Shown here piece by piece: positions 17,132-26,765 of a stretch of DNA of 64,000 bases. Source of the stretch: a virus. Within the stretch, counting starts at the first letter, position 1; each line of letters starts with the position of its first letter. The translations under genes and the position numbers were made by a program. The notes under the pieces are model-generated. The model saw only the letters and a list, made by a program, of their open reading frames with translations, did not search any database and had not been told where the DNA came from. The stretch is from positions 1 to 64,000 of the IMG/VR virus record IMGVR_UViG_3300010158_000051; one strand, written 5' to 3'.

Positions 17132-19237
17132 ATGGCAGTTGGCACATTAGCTGGAATGCATTGTTCTGCAGGTACTACTTATGTAGATATTACCTTTACC
17201 CGTCCATCCAATTGTACTAAAATTATTTTTATAATGACTGCAACAGATGGTGTCAGTGCAGCAATTCAAAAATCATATACAATACCATTGCCATATGCAG
17301 TTGGGGCAACTATCACTTATAGATTTACGGGCCTATCATCAACTAAAAAGTATTATTTAACTGGAAGACCATATAACGGATCAACAGCTGGTACATTAAA
17401 AACTTATTCCAATTCAACATCAACTCCAATAAATTGCATTGTTATGCCATCAGCAAAAACAACAGCAACTTCAGGAACCACTACAACTACAACAAAATCA
17501 CCAACAACCGCATCTGCTGGTTCAGGGCCAGTAACTACATCCTCATCAACTGGAACAACAATCAATGGTGGAACAGTTTCTACATCAAGTGCTGCAGGAT
17601 CTAACACCCCAACACCTGGTGCAACAGACGCAACCATTCCATCTGACTTAAACTCTCCGAGTAGATTAAGTTTAAAAATTCCAAATCTTGAACCAAATCA
17701 AACATATAGCATTAAAGTTCGTGCATTTACAACAGATGTAAATGGAGAAACTGTATATTCTCAATACTCAGAACCAATCTATATTACAACCCCAGGTTTT
17801 TCAGCATCTGGAACAAACCATTTAACAACAAATGTTAATGGGGATATTTTATTAAGTGGCGGATCAATTTTTGCAGGAGATTTTGGAACTGATGCTGGTT
17901 TGCTTGATGTTGTAAATGGTACAACAGACGGTACTGGTGTTATATTAAACCAAACTGGTCTTGCTGGATTTAATGCTGGAACAAGAGAGTTTTACATAGA
18001 TGCTTCAACTGGTAACGCATATTTTGCAGGAACTATTGGTGCAACAGTAATTCAAAGCACAAACTATTCAGCATCAATAGCCACATCAGAACCTAAGTAC
18101 ACAGTTGCTGGAATGCAAATAGATTTAAATAATGGATCAATTTCTTCAAAAACTTTTAGAATTACGGAAGCTGGCAATGCATATTTTGCTGGAACAATTG
18201 GTCAAGAAGCTTTAATTGGTTCTACTCTTGCATCAACAGTTGTTTCAAATGCTGCACAGGGTTTGTTAAAAATTAAAACATTCCAGCAAGATGAACCTCC
18301 AACAGCTACTCAAGTAGGTGATCTTTGGTATGATACAAATGATGGATATAAGATGTATCGTTGGAATGGATCATCGTGGATAAGCGTCCAAGATGGTGCT
18401 ATTGTTACCGCAGCAAATGCAGCAGCAGCTGCACAATCAAGTGCTAATGGAAAAAATAGGATTATTTATGGTGCAGCGGGAACAACAACGGATGAAGGAC
18501 AAGCACCAAATTTACAATACTATACGGTTAATGCAACTACAGATACATTTTCTGCAACATACTCAAATTCTACAGGCAACATAGAAGGAGACACTTGGTT
18601 TGTTAGAAACAGCGTAGGAAGCATTATTGCTCAATATACAATTGTAAGCGGAACATGGACAAGAACTACTGTGGCAAGTCAAGTAATTGGTAATCTAGAT
18701 GCTGGAAAAATTTCAGCAGGAACAATTAGCGTAGCACTTGGGATAACCAACCCTTCTGGAAATTTTACCGTAGACGCAGCAACTGGAAAACTTACCGCAG
18801 TTAATGCAGATATTAGGGGAGGGTTAACAGTAGCATCAGGTACAAACTATTGGACCTCTACAGGTTTATATGCTAACACAACATCTAACGGAACTATTGA
18901 ATTATATGCTTCTAATGGAATTGAAAATGGATCTACAGATGGATTAACAACATCTTATTCAACAAAGATCTCTAAGATTAAAATGACAGCTAGTGGAGGT
19001 ACTCAAATTTTTGGTATACCCGTACAAAAAGGTGTAACAAGTATTGGAAACTATGTAACAGATGCCTATACTGGAAACAGTGCTTGGGGACTTGGTTCGG
19101 CAGGAAGAACAAGAGTTTTAATTGAAGATATATATGATGGACAAGTTAGATTAGGTCTTGGCATTTATTATGGACAAAGAACTTCTCCCCCAGGTGCAAG
19201 CACGGGGTATGTAGGAGATCTTTGGGTTAGCTGGTAA
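17132..19237 (+). CDS. Tail fibre with Ser/Thr-rich linker
   Basis: 701 residues. An Fn3-like start (to ~100), a low-complexity Thr/Ser/Gly linker (about 108-165), a second Fn3 end, then repeated 'GNAYFAGTIG' units (near 290 and 350). These repeats are typical of the trimeric shaft of phage fibres, seen also in actinophage tails. The C-terminal part (600-700) is the probable receptor-binding head. AAAAAGGGG precedes the ATG. Confidence 0.65.
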   Translation: MAVGTLAGMHCSAGTTYVDITFTRPSNCTKIIFIMTATDGVSAAIQKSYTIPLPYAVGATITYRFTGLSSTKKYYLTGRPYNGSTAGTLKTYSNSTSTPINCIVMPSAKTTATSGTTTTTTKSPTTASAGSGPVTTSSSTGTTINGGTVSTSSAAGSNTPTPGATDATIPSDLNSPSRLSLKIPNLEPNQTYSIKVRAFTTDVNGETVYSQYSEPIYITTPGFSASGTNHLTTNVNGDILLSGGSIFAGDFGTDAGLLDVVNGTTDGTGVILNQTGLAGFNAGTREFYIDASTGNAYFAGTIGATVIQSTNYSASIATSEPKYTVAGMQIDLNNGSISSKTFRITEAGNAYFAGTIGQEALIGSTLASTVVSNAAQGLLKIKTFQQDEPPTATQVGDLWYDTNDGYKMYRWNGSSWISVQDGAIVTAANAAAAAQSSANGKNRIIYGAAGTTTDEGQAPNLQYYTVNATTDTFSATYSNSTGNIEGDTWFVRNSVGSIIAQYTIVSGTWTRTTVASQVIGNLDAGKISAGTISVALGITNPSGNFTVDAATGKLTAVNADIRGGLTVASGTNYWTSTGLYANTTSNGTIELYASNGIENGSTDGLTTSYSTKISKIKMTASGGTQIFGIPVQKGVTSIGNYVTDAYTGNSAWGLGSAGRTRVLIEDIYDGQVRLGLGIYYGQRTSPPGASTGYVGDLWVSW

Positions 19238-19240
19238 TAA

Positions 19241-22200
19241 ATGGCAGCACATTTGTATGTTAAAAATGCAACAAGCACTTGGTCTGAAGGAACTTTGTAT
19301 ATTAAAGTTGGAGCAAGCAATTGGCAACCCGCAAGTGATGCGTGGGTTAAAACAAGCCCCTCAACGTGGGAATCAATTTATTCTTCAACATTTACAATAG
19401 ATAATACACCCCTTGTAAATTTTGATCTAACTTCTGGAAGTGCAACTTATTCTAATAATGATTTATATCAATTTTATGGAACAAATTATCATTTTACTCC
19501 AACACCAACCAGCATATCTGCAAATTTTAAAATGTTTAATCCTCAAAGTGGTAACACAACAACGCTTAAAACATATACTGGCTTAACAAACCCATCATCT
19601 AACTCATCAACAAGAGTCCCATCAAGCGGATATGCATACAAACTATTACAATCCGATGCTTATAATCGTGGAGCAGATACGTATATTACCTTTGGAGTTA
19701 CAGCGTCAAATGCAAATGGAGTAACATATACATCTACTGGGTCTTATACATTAAGAACTCCTGCAGCACCAACAGTTACAATTGATACAACATATCAAGT
19801 TTCAAATCAAATTAGAATAAATTGGACTGCAGCAAGTAATGATGATTGGTATGCAACAAATAGATACATTGTTTATTATTATGATATTACAGCTGGAACC
19901 TACACTTACGGTTCTTCTGGAAGTACAAACGGAACTGGCGGATACGGTGCAACAACTATTTCTGGTACTGCCACATTTACTGGATTAAATAATTCTCACA
20001 CGTACATTTTTTATATTTTGCCAACTACTGGTACACAAGGGTATACACCAACAAACTATAGCGGATATTTGGGTGCAGTAGGAACAGTAACAACTGGAAC
20101 GTCTCTTGCACCAGTTGCAAATTCATCACCATCAATTACAGGAAATGCTTATCCAAACGGTGTTGTAACAGTAAGTAATGCTACATGGTCATTAACGCCA
20201 ACATCATATACATATTCTTGGTATAAATCTACAGATTTTCAAACATATGTTTCTATGGGGCTTACAACACAATCAATAACAATACCATCAGATTTTATTT
20301 CAACTGGTTATCGTGCAGTAAAATGTTATGTAACTGCATATTACGGAACCATACCAAGTGATCCAAATGGTTCTTATCCGCTTGAAATTACTTCAAATCA
20401 ATTAGCTACTCCAACTTTATCAACAACTACAATAGGATATTCAGTGTATCCTGCAGGATATGCAAACGTTCAAATTGGAAATTACTATACAGCTTATACA
20501 AGTAATGAAACTTGGTCTGCATCAATTTCTCCAACAGGGCCAACAATTACAAAAAATCAAGAATTTCCAGAAGAATGGAATTTTTCAAATCTAACTGCTG
20601 GAGCAACTTATACAGTAACAATATATGTTTCAAGAACGGGATTCACTGGAGCATCACAAACAATTCAATTTACTGCATTGCCCCTTAGAGCAAGCAAACC
20701 AGTATTTATTACAAATCAAGGAACAAGTAATTCTACTAAAGGTTATATTGGAGTTTATTCCGCAAACGCTTCTTCAGTAAGCTGGCAAGTATGGAGAAGC
20801 GCAAATGGCACAGGAACAAGTGGTTATGGGAATGCATATTCTTATACACTTTATGATAGTGGTTCTTTTAGTGGAACAGGTTATCAATTTTATGATTTGC
20901 CAAGAAATGGTTATTACTATATGTCTGCAATCGGATACAACAGTCAAGGAACTGCTTCTGATACAGGTTATTCAAATGGTAGCGGAGATGCGGGTACTGC
21001 TGCAAACTGGTTTTATACTGGAACAGTAGATACACCTTCGGCGGGTGGAGGATATGCATCAGGGTCAGATGCCTATCTTTATTGGTCAGCTCCAGTGGAT
21101 TCTTATAATCAACAAATTGGTGCTTCAATATTAAACAACGTTGTTTCATATGAAATTTATTGGTCTTACTTAAATAGTACTCCATCAAGCGGTGCAACTG
21201 CAGACTACACTGGAATTACTGCAACAAACTATACCGCAACAATTGGTTTAGCAACAACAAGATATTATTGGGTAAGATCATATACAACAAGTGGAAACAT
21301 TGTTGGTAGAAGTGCTTGGGTAGCACTTGGTTCCGTAACTATTACTGGAGTAGCACCTTCTGGTATGACAGTATCTTTAGCACCTTCTGGTACACAAATG
21401 GCGGGAACAACAATAACAGCAACGGTATCTGCAGCAACTGCAGGTGCTTCTCCAATTACATATAGTGTGCAAATATTTAAAGCAACAGGAGTTGATCCAA
21501 CTAATGCTAATACTGGACTTGAAAGTGGAACAACTTCTGCAAGTCACGCAATTACAACATCTGAAGCATCAGGAACGCCAGATCGTTTTATTGCATATGC
21601 AACTGCAACAAATTCATATGGTACGCAAACAGCATATTCAAATGTTGTTACATCTACCCCATATGTTGCACCAAATGCTGCACCAACAGGAGGAACTGCA
21701 ACAGTAACACCTTCTTCAGGTACCGCTGGCTCTACATCATATACAGCATCAACTTCGGGATGGAGTGGAAATCCTTCTACATTTACATATACATATTCTT
21801 GGCAATATTTTAGTAGCAGTTCGTTTTCATGGGTACAATATACAACTGGTTCTACATTTTCACCAGCATCAAACATAAATACTTTATATCCAAACTACGG
21901 TTGGCAATTATATGTAACAGCTTCTAATGGTATATCTCCAAATGGTACAGCAAGCACAAGTTTTACTGTAAGCACTCCCGCCGCTACCACTACAACGACT
22001 ACTACAACAACAGCTTGTACTTGTGTTTATTCAGACTATGGAACATATTATTATTCTCCACAATGTTGCGGATCTGGTGCACCTTATACAGGACTACCAT
22101 CTGGTCTTTCTCCTTCAGGTTCATGTTGTCCCAATGTTAGTAAGCCAGCTACAACTACCACAACAGCTGCTTCCAGACCAACAGTTTATTGGAAATGCAA

Positions 22201-22306
22201 TTCTGCAGACGTTGCAAATGCCTCAAATCCTTGTACTTATGTTGGTCAATGTCGTTATGCTGGAAATACTTATTACTCTCCAGGTTGCGTATCGTGTTGC
22301 GACTAG
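19241..22306 (+). CDS. Large multi-domain tail fibre with Cys-rich C-terminal knobs
   Basis: 1021 residues, starting 4 bases after the preceding gene. The N-terminal part ('LYIKVGASNWQPASDAWV') is a fibre-attachment motif. It is followed by about eight Fn3/Ig-like units rich in Tyr/Ser/Thr. Near 915 a run of Thr (TTTTTTTT-like) leads into a Cys-rich block (about 925-960), then another Thr linker and a second Cys-rich block ending in 'CVSCCD'. Such Thr-linked Cys knobs are unlike the rest of the protein and may be disulfide-stabilised receptor-binding tips. Confidence 0.65.
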   Translation: MAAHLYVKNATSTWSEGTLYIKVGASNWQPASDAWVKTSPSTWESIYSSTFTIDNTPLVNFDLTSGSATYSNNDLYQFYGTNYHFTPTPTSISANFKMFNPQSGNTTTLKTYTGLTNPSSNSSTRVPSSGYAYKLLQSDAYNRGADTYITFGVTASNANGVTYTSTGSYTLRTPAAPTVTIDTTYQVSNQIRINWTAASNDDWYATNRYIVYYYDITAGTYTYGSSGSTNGTGGYGATTISGTATFTGLNNSHTYIFYILPTTGTQGYTPTNYSGYLGAVGTVTTGTSLAPVANSSPSITGNAYPNGVVTVSNATWSLTPTSYTYSWYKSTDFQTYVSMGLTTQSITIPSDFISTGYRAVKCYVTAYYGTIPSDPNGSYPLEITSNQLATPTLSTTTIGYSVYPAGYANVQIGNYYTAYTSNETWSASISPTGPTITKNQEFPEEWNFSNLTAGATYTVTIYVSRTGFTGASQTIQFTALPLRASKPVFITNQGTSNSTKGYIGVYSANASSVSWQVWRSANGTGTSGYGNAYSYTLYDSGSFSGTGYQFYDLPRNGYYYMSAIGYNSQGTASDTGYSNGSGDAGTAANWFYTGTVDTPSAGGGYASGSDAYLYWSAPVDSYNQQIGASILNNVVSYEIYWSYLNSTPSSGATADYTGITATNYTATIGLATTRYYWVRSYTTSGNIVGRSAWVALGSVTITGVAPSGMTVSLAPSGTQMAGTTITATVSAATAGASPITYSVQIFKATGVDPTNANTGLESGTTSASHAITTSEASGTPDRFIAYATATNSYGTQTAYSNVVTSTPYVAPNAAPTGGTATVTPSSGTAGSTSYTASTSGWSGNPSTFTYTYSWQYFSSSSFSWVQYTTGSTFSPASNINTLYPNYGWQLYVTASNGISPNGTASTSFTVSTPAATTTTTTTTTACTCVYSDYGTYYYSPQCCGSGAPYTGLPSGLSPSGSCCPNVSKPATTTTTAASRPTVYWKCNSADVANASNPCTYVGQCRYAGNTYYSPGCVSCCD

Positions 22307-22309
22307 CTA

Positions 22310-22338
22310 TTGACAGAAATTTGACGGGATGGTAGAAT
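22310..22338 (+). promoter_or_regulatory. Promoter, leaderless type
   Basis: Perfect TTGACA, 17 bases, TAGAAT, ending 6 bases before the ATG at 22345, so the mRNA probably starts at or next to the start codon. Confidence 0.75.
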
Positions 22339-22344
22339 AAACAA

Positions 22345-22704
22345 ATGCTATTAAGTAAAAACGTAATACACATAATCCCTCATGGGCAAGAATATAATTT
22401 TGATCCAAATGTTCATATGTTAGCTTGTTTTATTATTGATGATTTAGTTGTTGAAAATGGAATGTATTCAGAAGAACTAGTTAACTTATTTAATAATTCA
22501 TATGCTGAGGAAAAAGAACAATATGAAAATGGTGAAATTCTTTTTACATTAACTCATAAGTCTGATGGTTCAGAACAGTGGATGCGTTTAGATGAAAGGT
22601 TGGGATCTATCATGCTAAGCAACCCAAAGTTGGTAGAAGTAACAGAAGGATTTCAATGGGTTACAATTGGTTGCAAATATATAGACGGGGTGTTTTATCC
22701 ATGA
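22345..22704 (+). CDS. Hypothetical protein
   Basis: 119 residues, acidic. No ribosome site is present; the gene sits just behind a consensus promoter, implying leaderless translation. Its last four bases (ATGA) start the next gene. No family was recognised. Position after the fibres and before a glycosyltransferase suggests a tail-related accessory role, which is only a guess. Confidence 0.6.
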   Translation: MLLSKNVIHIIPHGQEYNFDPNVHMLACFIIDDLVVENGMYSEELVNLFNNSYAEEKEQYENGEILFTLTHKSDGSEQWMRLDERLGSIMLSNPKLVEVTEGFQWVTIGCKYIDGVFYP

Positions 22705-22955
22705 CAGAAAAAACAAAATGGGAACAGTATTTAGATAAGCAAAAAGAAAAAAGCGGGAAAAAGGATGTAAAGCCTTGGGACCTTTTAAACCCTAATACAG
22801 AATATATTGATAGAGAAGTATCAGAGCAAAGGCTTGAAATTTGTAAAGCTTGCCCAGAATTTTTTGATTTAACAAAGCAGTGTAAAAAATGCGGTTGTTT
22901 TATGGCATTAAAAACAAAAATGAAAGAGGCTTCTTGCCCTATTGGTAAATGGTAA
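22701..22955 (+). CDS. Small zinc-ribbon protein (DUF6171-like)
   Basis: 84 residues, ATGA overlap with the previous stop. The C-terminal half has C-x2-C, C-x2-C and a final Cys ('ICKACPEFFDLTKQCKKCGC', then 'ASCPIGKW'), a pattern common in small phage proteins next to tail or glycosyltransferase genes. The N-terminal half is charged. Metal binding is expected; function unknown. Confidence 0.7.
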   Translation: MTEKTKWEQYLDKQKEKSGKKDVKPWDLLNPNTEYIDREVSEQRLEICKACPEFFDLTKQCKKCGCFMALKTKMKEASCPIGKW

Positions 22956-23857
22956 TGGCAAGCATATTTGTTCAAATCCCCGCATATCATGATTTTGAGT
23001 TAGCTAGAACAATTAAAGATTGTTTAAGAAAAAGTTCTGGAAAACACATTATAAATTTTGGTGTACATATAACATATTTTAATGAATTAAACATTGATAT
23101 TCCTCAAATGGATAATGTTAAATATAGCACAAGTCTTGCCCCAGAGAACTTAGGGGTTGGTAATGGAAGATACCTTGCAAATGAATTTTATAATGATGAA
23201 GATTATTATTTGCAAATAGATTCTCATATGAGATTTGAGCCATTTTGGGATGATATATTAATAAATAATTATTTAAAATATTCTTCTATGGGTACAAATC
23301 CAGCAATTTCAGCTTATCCTGGAGCATACGAATATGACGGAGTTGATGTAAAAATATTAAACACTAAAGCACACGTATCATATACCGACTTTATTCAAGA
23401 GTTAAGCTTCCTAGATAATTATGTGCCACATCAAAGAGCTGTAGGAAATTTTTCAAATAACGTTTTTTCAAGATCTGTTTCTGCCGCTTCAATATTTGCA
23501 AGCGGAGAAATAGCTTCTATCAAGCCAAATAAAAAAATGTTTTTTTGGGGAGAAGAAGCTTTAACTGCTTTAAGATTATATACTCATGGATTTGATATTA
23601 TGCTTCCAGAATCTCAAAACTTTTATCATTTATATTATGACAATCAAAAAGGTTATAAAAATTTAAGAAGGCAGGCAATTGAAGATTTCCCACAAGAGTC
23701 TTCAACTTTAGAAATAGCTTCGCAAGAAGAGCTTAAAAGAATAATCATTGATAAACCAATTGATGATCAAGGTTTAGGCAGCGTAAGAACGCTAGAAGAA
23801 TATCAATCTTTTGCGGGAGTAAATTTTATTGCCAAAAAGATAGTACCAGTGCTATAA
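22955..23857 (+). CDS. Glycosyltransferase, GT60 / GlcNAc-transferase-like
   Basis: 300 residues from ATG at 22955, which overlaps the previous stop (TAATG); an alternative ATG lies two codons upstream at 22949. 'FVQIPAYHDFELARTIKDCL' at the N-terminus and 'YYLQIDSHMRF' (the D-x-H metal/UDP-sugar site) match the Skp1-type GlcNAc-transferase family (PF11397). A later 'FFWGEEALTALRLYTHG' also fits. It may glycosylate the Ser/Thr-rich fibres just upstream, or a host surface polymer. Confidence 0.75.
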   Translation: MASIFVQIPAYHDFELARTIKDCLRKSSGKHIINFGVHITYFNELNIDIPQMDNVKYSTSLAPENLGVGNGRYLANEFYNDEDYYLQIDSHMRFEPFWDDILINNYLKYSSMGTNPAISAYPGAYEYDGVDVKILNTKAHVSYTDFIQELSFLDNYVPHQRAVGNFSNNVFSRSVSAASIFASGEIASIKPNKKMFFWGEEALTALRLYTHGFDIMLPESQNFYHLYYDNQKGYKNLRRQAIEDFPQESSTLEIASQEELKRIIIDKPIDDQGLGSVRTLEEYQSFAGVNFIAKKIVPVL

Positions 23858-23873
23858 TAGGAGAGGAGGAAAT

Positions 23874-24086
23874 ATGACAACACTATCAAATGAAGAAAAG
23901 GTTGGGATTGCACAGCAACACCTAAGAAACCTGCAGATTAACAGATATAACATTGAATTGTCTCTTAAAGAAGAGCAGGCAGTATCAGAGCCAAGCGACA
24001 AGGTAATTCAAGATCTTACTGATCAAGCTGTTACTTTTGATTTAAGAATTGCTGCAATTCAGGCAGAAATTTCTTCCCTATCGTAA
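23874..24086 (+). CDS. Small coiled-coil protein
   Basis: 70 residues after a strong GGAGAGGAGG site. Almost entirely helical with heptad-like Leu/Ile spacing. The next gene (24100) encodes a similar short helical protein. The pair may be small tail-tip components. No family recognised. Confidence 0.6.
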   Translation: MTTLSNEEKVGIAQQHLRNLQINRYNIELSLKEEQAVSEPSDKVIQDLTDQAVTFDLRIAAIQAEISSLS

Positions 24087-24099
24087 AAGGAAAATATAA

Positions 24100-24279
24100 A
24101 TGGCAGAAAAAGCGGAATTAGTAATTACCGCTCTTCAGCAACGCATCGGAGAACTTGTATCACATTACGAAACTCAAATTGCGGTACTTAGAGCAGACAT
24201 TACACAACTAATGGATAAGCAGGAAGCTATAAATGAATATTCTAAAAGCCTTTCAGAAAAAACAGATCAAGCAAATTAA
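24100..24279 (+). CDS. Small helical protein (59 aa)
   Basis: 59 residues, AAAAGGAAA 6-9 bases upstream of ATG. Opening 'MAEKAELVITALQQRIGELV' and a continuing coiled coil resemble the neighbour at 23874. It overlaps the next gene by 47 bases in another frame. The coding sense, the ribosome site and the 13-base gap from its neighbour support it as real. Confidence 0.6.
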   Translation: MAEKAELVITALQQRIGELVSHYETQIAVLRADITQLMDKQEAINEYSKSLSEKTDQAN

Positions 24280-24634
24280 AGATGCACCTTTTGTACCCAG
24301 CGGTTTAATCGGATTAAACGCTGGTTCTTTTTACTATGTAAAGGGTAATAAGAGGTTTAAATTTGTTTCTGAAAGAGCCATGAAGTCTTGGTACCTTCCC
24401 GTCCTTAAAATTGATGCAACGTTTTTAAACAAACTATTATCTGGCGGAACTTTAGGCTTTAGAGATGGTTCTTTGGTTAAGGACATTTCTGATGGTAAAA
24501 TATATCTTATAAGCGATTCAAAACGTAGGCATGTGGTTGATCCAGATGTGTTACAATGGATTGATACAGATATTATAGAGGCGGGACAAAAAGAAGTCCT
24601 AGTCCATCAAGAGGGAGAACCAATTGGCGAGTAA
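24233..24634 (+). CDS. Surface-repeat-like protein
   Basis: 133 residues. It holds 'RDGSLVKDISDGKIYLISDS' then 'KRRHVVDPDVLQW', the D-G-(S/T)-L-(V/I)-K ... (K)xYLI...KRR motif found as repeats in cell-surface proteins of many bacteria. In a phage tail module it may be a virion surface or tip protein. Start inferred from the ATG with AGGAAGC upstream. Confidence 0.55.
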   Translation: MNILKAFQKKQIKQIKDAPFVPSGLIGLNAGSFYYVKGNKRFKFVSERAMKSWYLPVLKIDATFLNKLLSGGTLGFRDGSLVKDISDGKIYLISDSKRRHVVDPDVLQWIDTDIIEAGQKEVLVHQEGEPIGE

Positions 24635-25049
24635 TAAGATTATCCAATCAGACAATGCAGTAATTGACTATACAACTATTTCAGTAATGATTGATACTTT
24701 AAATAATCAGCAAAAGTCTATTGAAGATTTGCAAGCAGCAATTACACATTCACAAATCAATGTAGACCCTACAAGTGGATCAACAACTACTGTACAAGGA
24801 ACTCAAAAGGTTGCTGCAGGAATTGTTCCAATAAAAGGGACAACGGTTGACGTTACATACTCGTTTAGCTCAAAGCCATCATCAGTTGTAGGCACAGTTC
24901 TTTCAAATACTAAGACTCAAAATGGATATGCTTACATTAGCAAGACCATTACAAATACGGGTGCAACATTTACTTATGTTGGTAAAACAGCCCCTACAGC
25001 CCAAACAACAGGCTTGTACCTATACTGGATAGCAGTAGGTCTACAGTAG
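24624..25049 (+). CDS. Putative tail-associated protein
   Basis: 141 residues from TTG (GAGGGAGAA 8 bases before). An N-terminal coiled coil (about 15-45), a Thr/Gly linker, then a beta-rich domain with 'GTTVDVTYSFSSKPSSVVGT', like C-terminal domains of fibre-tip proteins (H-type lectin-like). It is the last gene of the tail block. Confidence 0.5.
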   Translation: MASNKIIQSDNAVIDYTTISVMIDTLNNQQKSIEDLQAAITHSQINVDPTSGSTTTVQGTQKVAAGIVPIKGTTVDVTYSFSSKPSSVVGTVLSNTKTQNGYAYISKTITNTGATFTYVGKTAPTAQTTGLYLYWIAVGLQ

Positions 25050-25309
25050 TGTATTCTCCTATCAATGCTTGGACTAAGCGTGATAGGAAAATAAGTCGTG
25101 AAGGCTACATTTTAATTAAAGTACCTGAACATCCTAAAAACTTTAAAGGCTGGTATTATGAACACCGCCTTATGATTGAAAAACAATTAAATAGAATTAT
25201 AGAAGATTGGGAAACTATCCATCATATCAATCAAGATAAAAAGGATAACAGATTAATCAATCTTTTTCTTTGTTCAAGAAAAGAACATAATAAAGCACAC
25301 GCTGCTTGA
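25049..25309 (+). CDS. HNH homing-type endonuclease
   Basis: 86 residues, GTG start overlapping the previous stop. 'GYILIKVPEHPKNFKGWYYE' followed by 'IHHINQDKKDNRLINLFLC' is the classic phage HNH layout: the HH-x-N pair, then K-x-D-N-R-x-x-N-L. It lacks a separate DNA-binding domain, so it is probably a small mobile or free-standing nuclease. The promoter of the next gene overlaps its last codons. Confidence 0.8.
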   Translation: MYSPINAWTKRDRKISREGYILIKVPEHPKNFKGWYYEHRLMIEKQLNRIIEDWETIHHINQDKKDNRLINLFLCSRKEHNKAHAA

Positions 25310-25335
25310 CAGAAAACAATAAGATACGCTACAAT
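25306..25335 (+). promoter_or_regulatory. Consensus promoter
   Basis: TTGACA, 18 bases, TACAAT, followed by a 26-base leader with AGAAAGGG before the ATG at 25362. Confidence 0.8.
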
Positions 25336-25361
25336 TAACTAAACCCTCAGAAAGGGATTAC

Positions 25362-26165
25362 ATGAGTAATGATTTAAAATGGATGCTTTCATCCGACCAG
25401 CAATTTCCATATCAGGATGACAAGGCCATTGAACTATGGTTTAAGGTCATGAAATGGTTCAAACCAGATGTTGTAGATTATCTTGGAGATACAGACGATC
25501 AAGCATGCTATAGTAAATATACAGAGGGCAGATCTGCAGAATTTATGCAGTTGCACAAAGATGATAGCAAAGATCTTATTGTCCCTATGATGAGACATGA
25601 AGCAAAAGGTGCAAGAGATTTTTATGCTAAGACCAGAGATATGCTTCCAGATGCTCAATTATTTTCCGCATTAGGAAATCACGATGTTAGAGTTTTTGAT
25701 TATATTGACAAAAAGCTTCCAGACTATGCTAAAGATGTTACTCCAGAATCTTTGTGGTCGCTAGATTCACTTGGCTATGAATATATTTATTATAACGAAT
25801 TGCCTAAGCATCGCTTTGGTGATATTCACGTACATCATGGTCTTTCAATTGCTGACACAGGTGCAGCAAGAAAAGATATTGATGACCTTCAAATTTCTTT
25901 AATTAGAGGACACTCACACAGAATTGCCTCACACTTTCAAACATACGAGCTCCCGCTAGCAACTGGTGGTAGAGCAATTCGTGGTTACGAGATTGGTCAC
26001 ATGTGTGATGAAAAAAGCTCTGGTATGAACTATACACAGAACCACAATTGGCAAAAAGGTTTTGCTATCGCACACATTGAGAATGGTGAACATCCTCATG
26101 TGCAGATAGTAGAAATTTCCCCTAACTACACTTGTTTTGTAGATGGGAAACTGTTCTCTTTGTAG
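25362..26165 (+). CDS. Calcineurin-like metallophosphoesterase
   Basis: 267 residues. Ordered motifs of the two-metal phosphoesterase family: D12-x-Q, G42-D-x-x-D46, GNHD (near 107), HHG (near 164) and GHSH (near 188). Related phage proteins hydrolyse phosphodiesters or phosphomonoesters; the real substrate is unknown. It has its own promoter, starting the middle gene block. Confidence 0.85.
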   Translation: MSNDLKWMLSSDQQFPYQDDKAIELWFKVMKWFKPDVVDYLGDTDDQACYSKYTEGRSAEFMQLHKDDSKDLIVPMMRHEAKGARDFYAKTRDMLPDAQLFSALGNHDVRVFDYIDKKLPDYAKDVTPESLWSLDSLGYEYIYYNELPKHRFGDIHVHHGLSIADTGAARKDIDDLQISLIRGHSHRIASHFQTYELPLATGGRAIRGYEIGHMCDEKSSGMNYTQNHNWQKGFAIAHIENGEHPHVQIVEISPNYTCFVDGKLFSL

Positions 26166-26260
26166 AGAGCAAATACGTAGATGGAAAAATTTTATATAAA
26201 AAGGTTTCAAATCCTGCTTGCAAAAGCAACATCTATACTAACAAATAAGGAGAAATAAAA

Positions 26261-26563
26261 ATGAAGATTAATCAAGCAATGATTGAATCTTATATCCGTA
26301 ACTTGGTAGGTCAAATTATTGGAGCGGCAACAATTGTTGCAGCATCAACACATGTGGCTATTTCAAGTTTCGGTGGACATGAGTGGTTGCTAGTAACAAA
26401 CTCTCTATGGGCATCACTTGTTCCAGTAGCACTACGCTATGTTAACAAGAAGGATCCTGCATTTGGCATGGTTGCACAATTTGCAACATCTGCTGTAACC
26501 AAGAAGCTAGATGAGGCTGCGAAGCCTAAGAAGGCTCCTGCTAAGAAGTCAGCTTCTAAGTAG
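26261..26563 (+). CDS. Small membrane protein, possible holin
   Basis: 100 residues with a strong AAGGAGAAA site. Two hydrophobic stretches ('LVGQIIGAATIVAAST' and 'WLLVTNSLWASLVPVALRY') and a Lys/Ala/Pro-rich C-terminus ('KPKKAPAKKSASK') match the layout of class II holins. The endolysin is far away (47127), so the role is open. The 95 bases before it hold only a small GC-poor hairpin and the ribosome site. Confidence 0.5.
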   Translation: MKINQAMIESYIRNLVGQIIGAATIVAASTHVAISSFGGHEWLLVTNSLWASLVPVALRYVNKKDPAFGMVAQFATSAVTKKLDEAAKPKKAPAKKSASK

Positions 26564-26582
26564 TCTATAGAAAAACTAAATA

Positions 26583-26765
26583 ATGTATTGTAAAAGATGT
26601 AATGGCAGAGTTTTTGTAGACAGGGTTTATTCTCAAAAAATCCGTGTTGAACTGTATTGCATTATGTGTGGGAACAGATGGATGATCAAGAGAGATTCAA
26701 GGTTCGGTATATGGCTGTCAAAAAGCGAGGAAAGGCTTCACAAAAGCTACGGTATTTCTACTTAA
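26583..26765 (+). CDS. Small zinc-ribbon protein
   Basis: 60 residues starting 20 bases after the preceding stop. Two C-x2-C pairs ('YCKRCNGRV' and 'YCIMCGNRW') make a zinc ribbon, followed by a basic tail. Its 3' end overlaps the next gene. Possibly a regulator or nucleic-acid binder. Confidence 0.6.
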   Translation: MYCKRCNGRVFVDRVYSQKIRVELYCIMCGNRWMIKRDSRFGIWLSKSEERLHKSYGIST

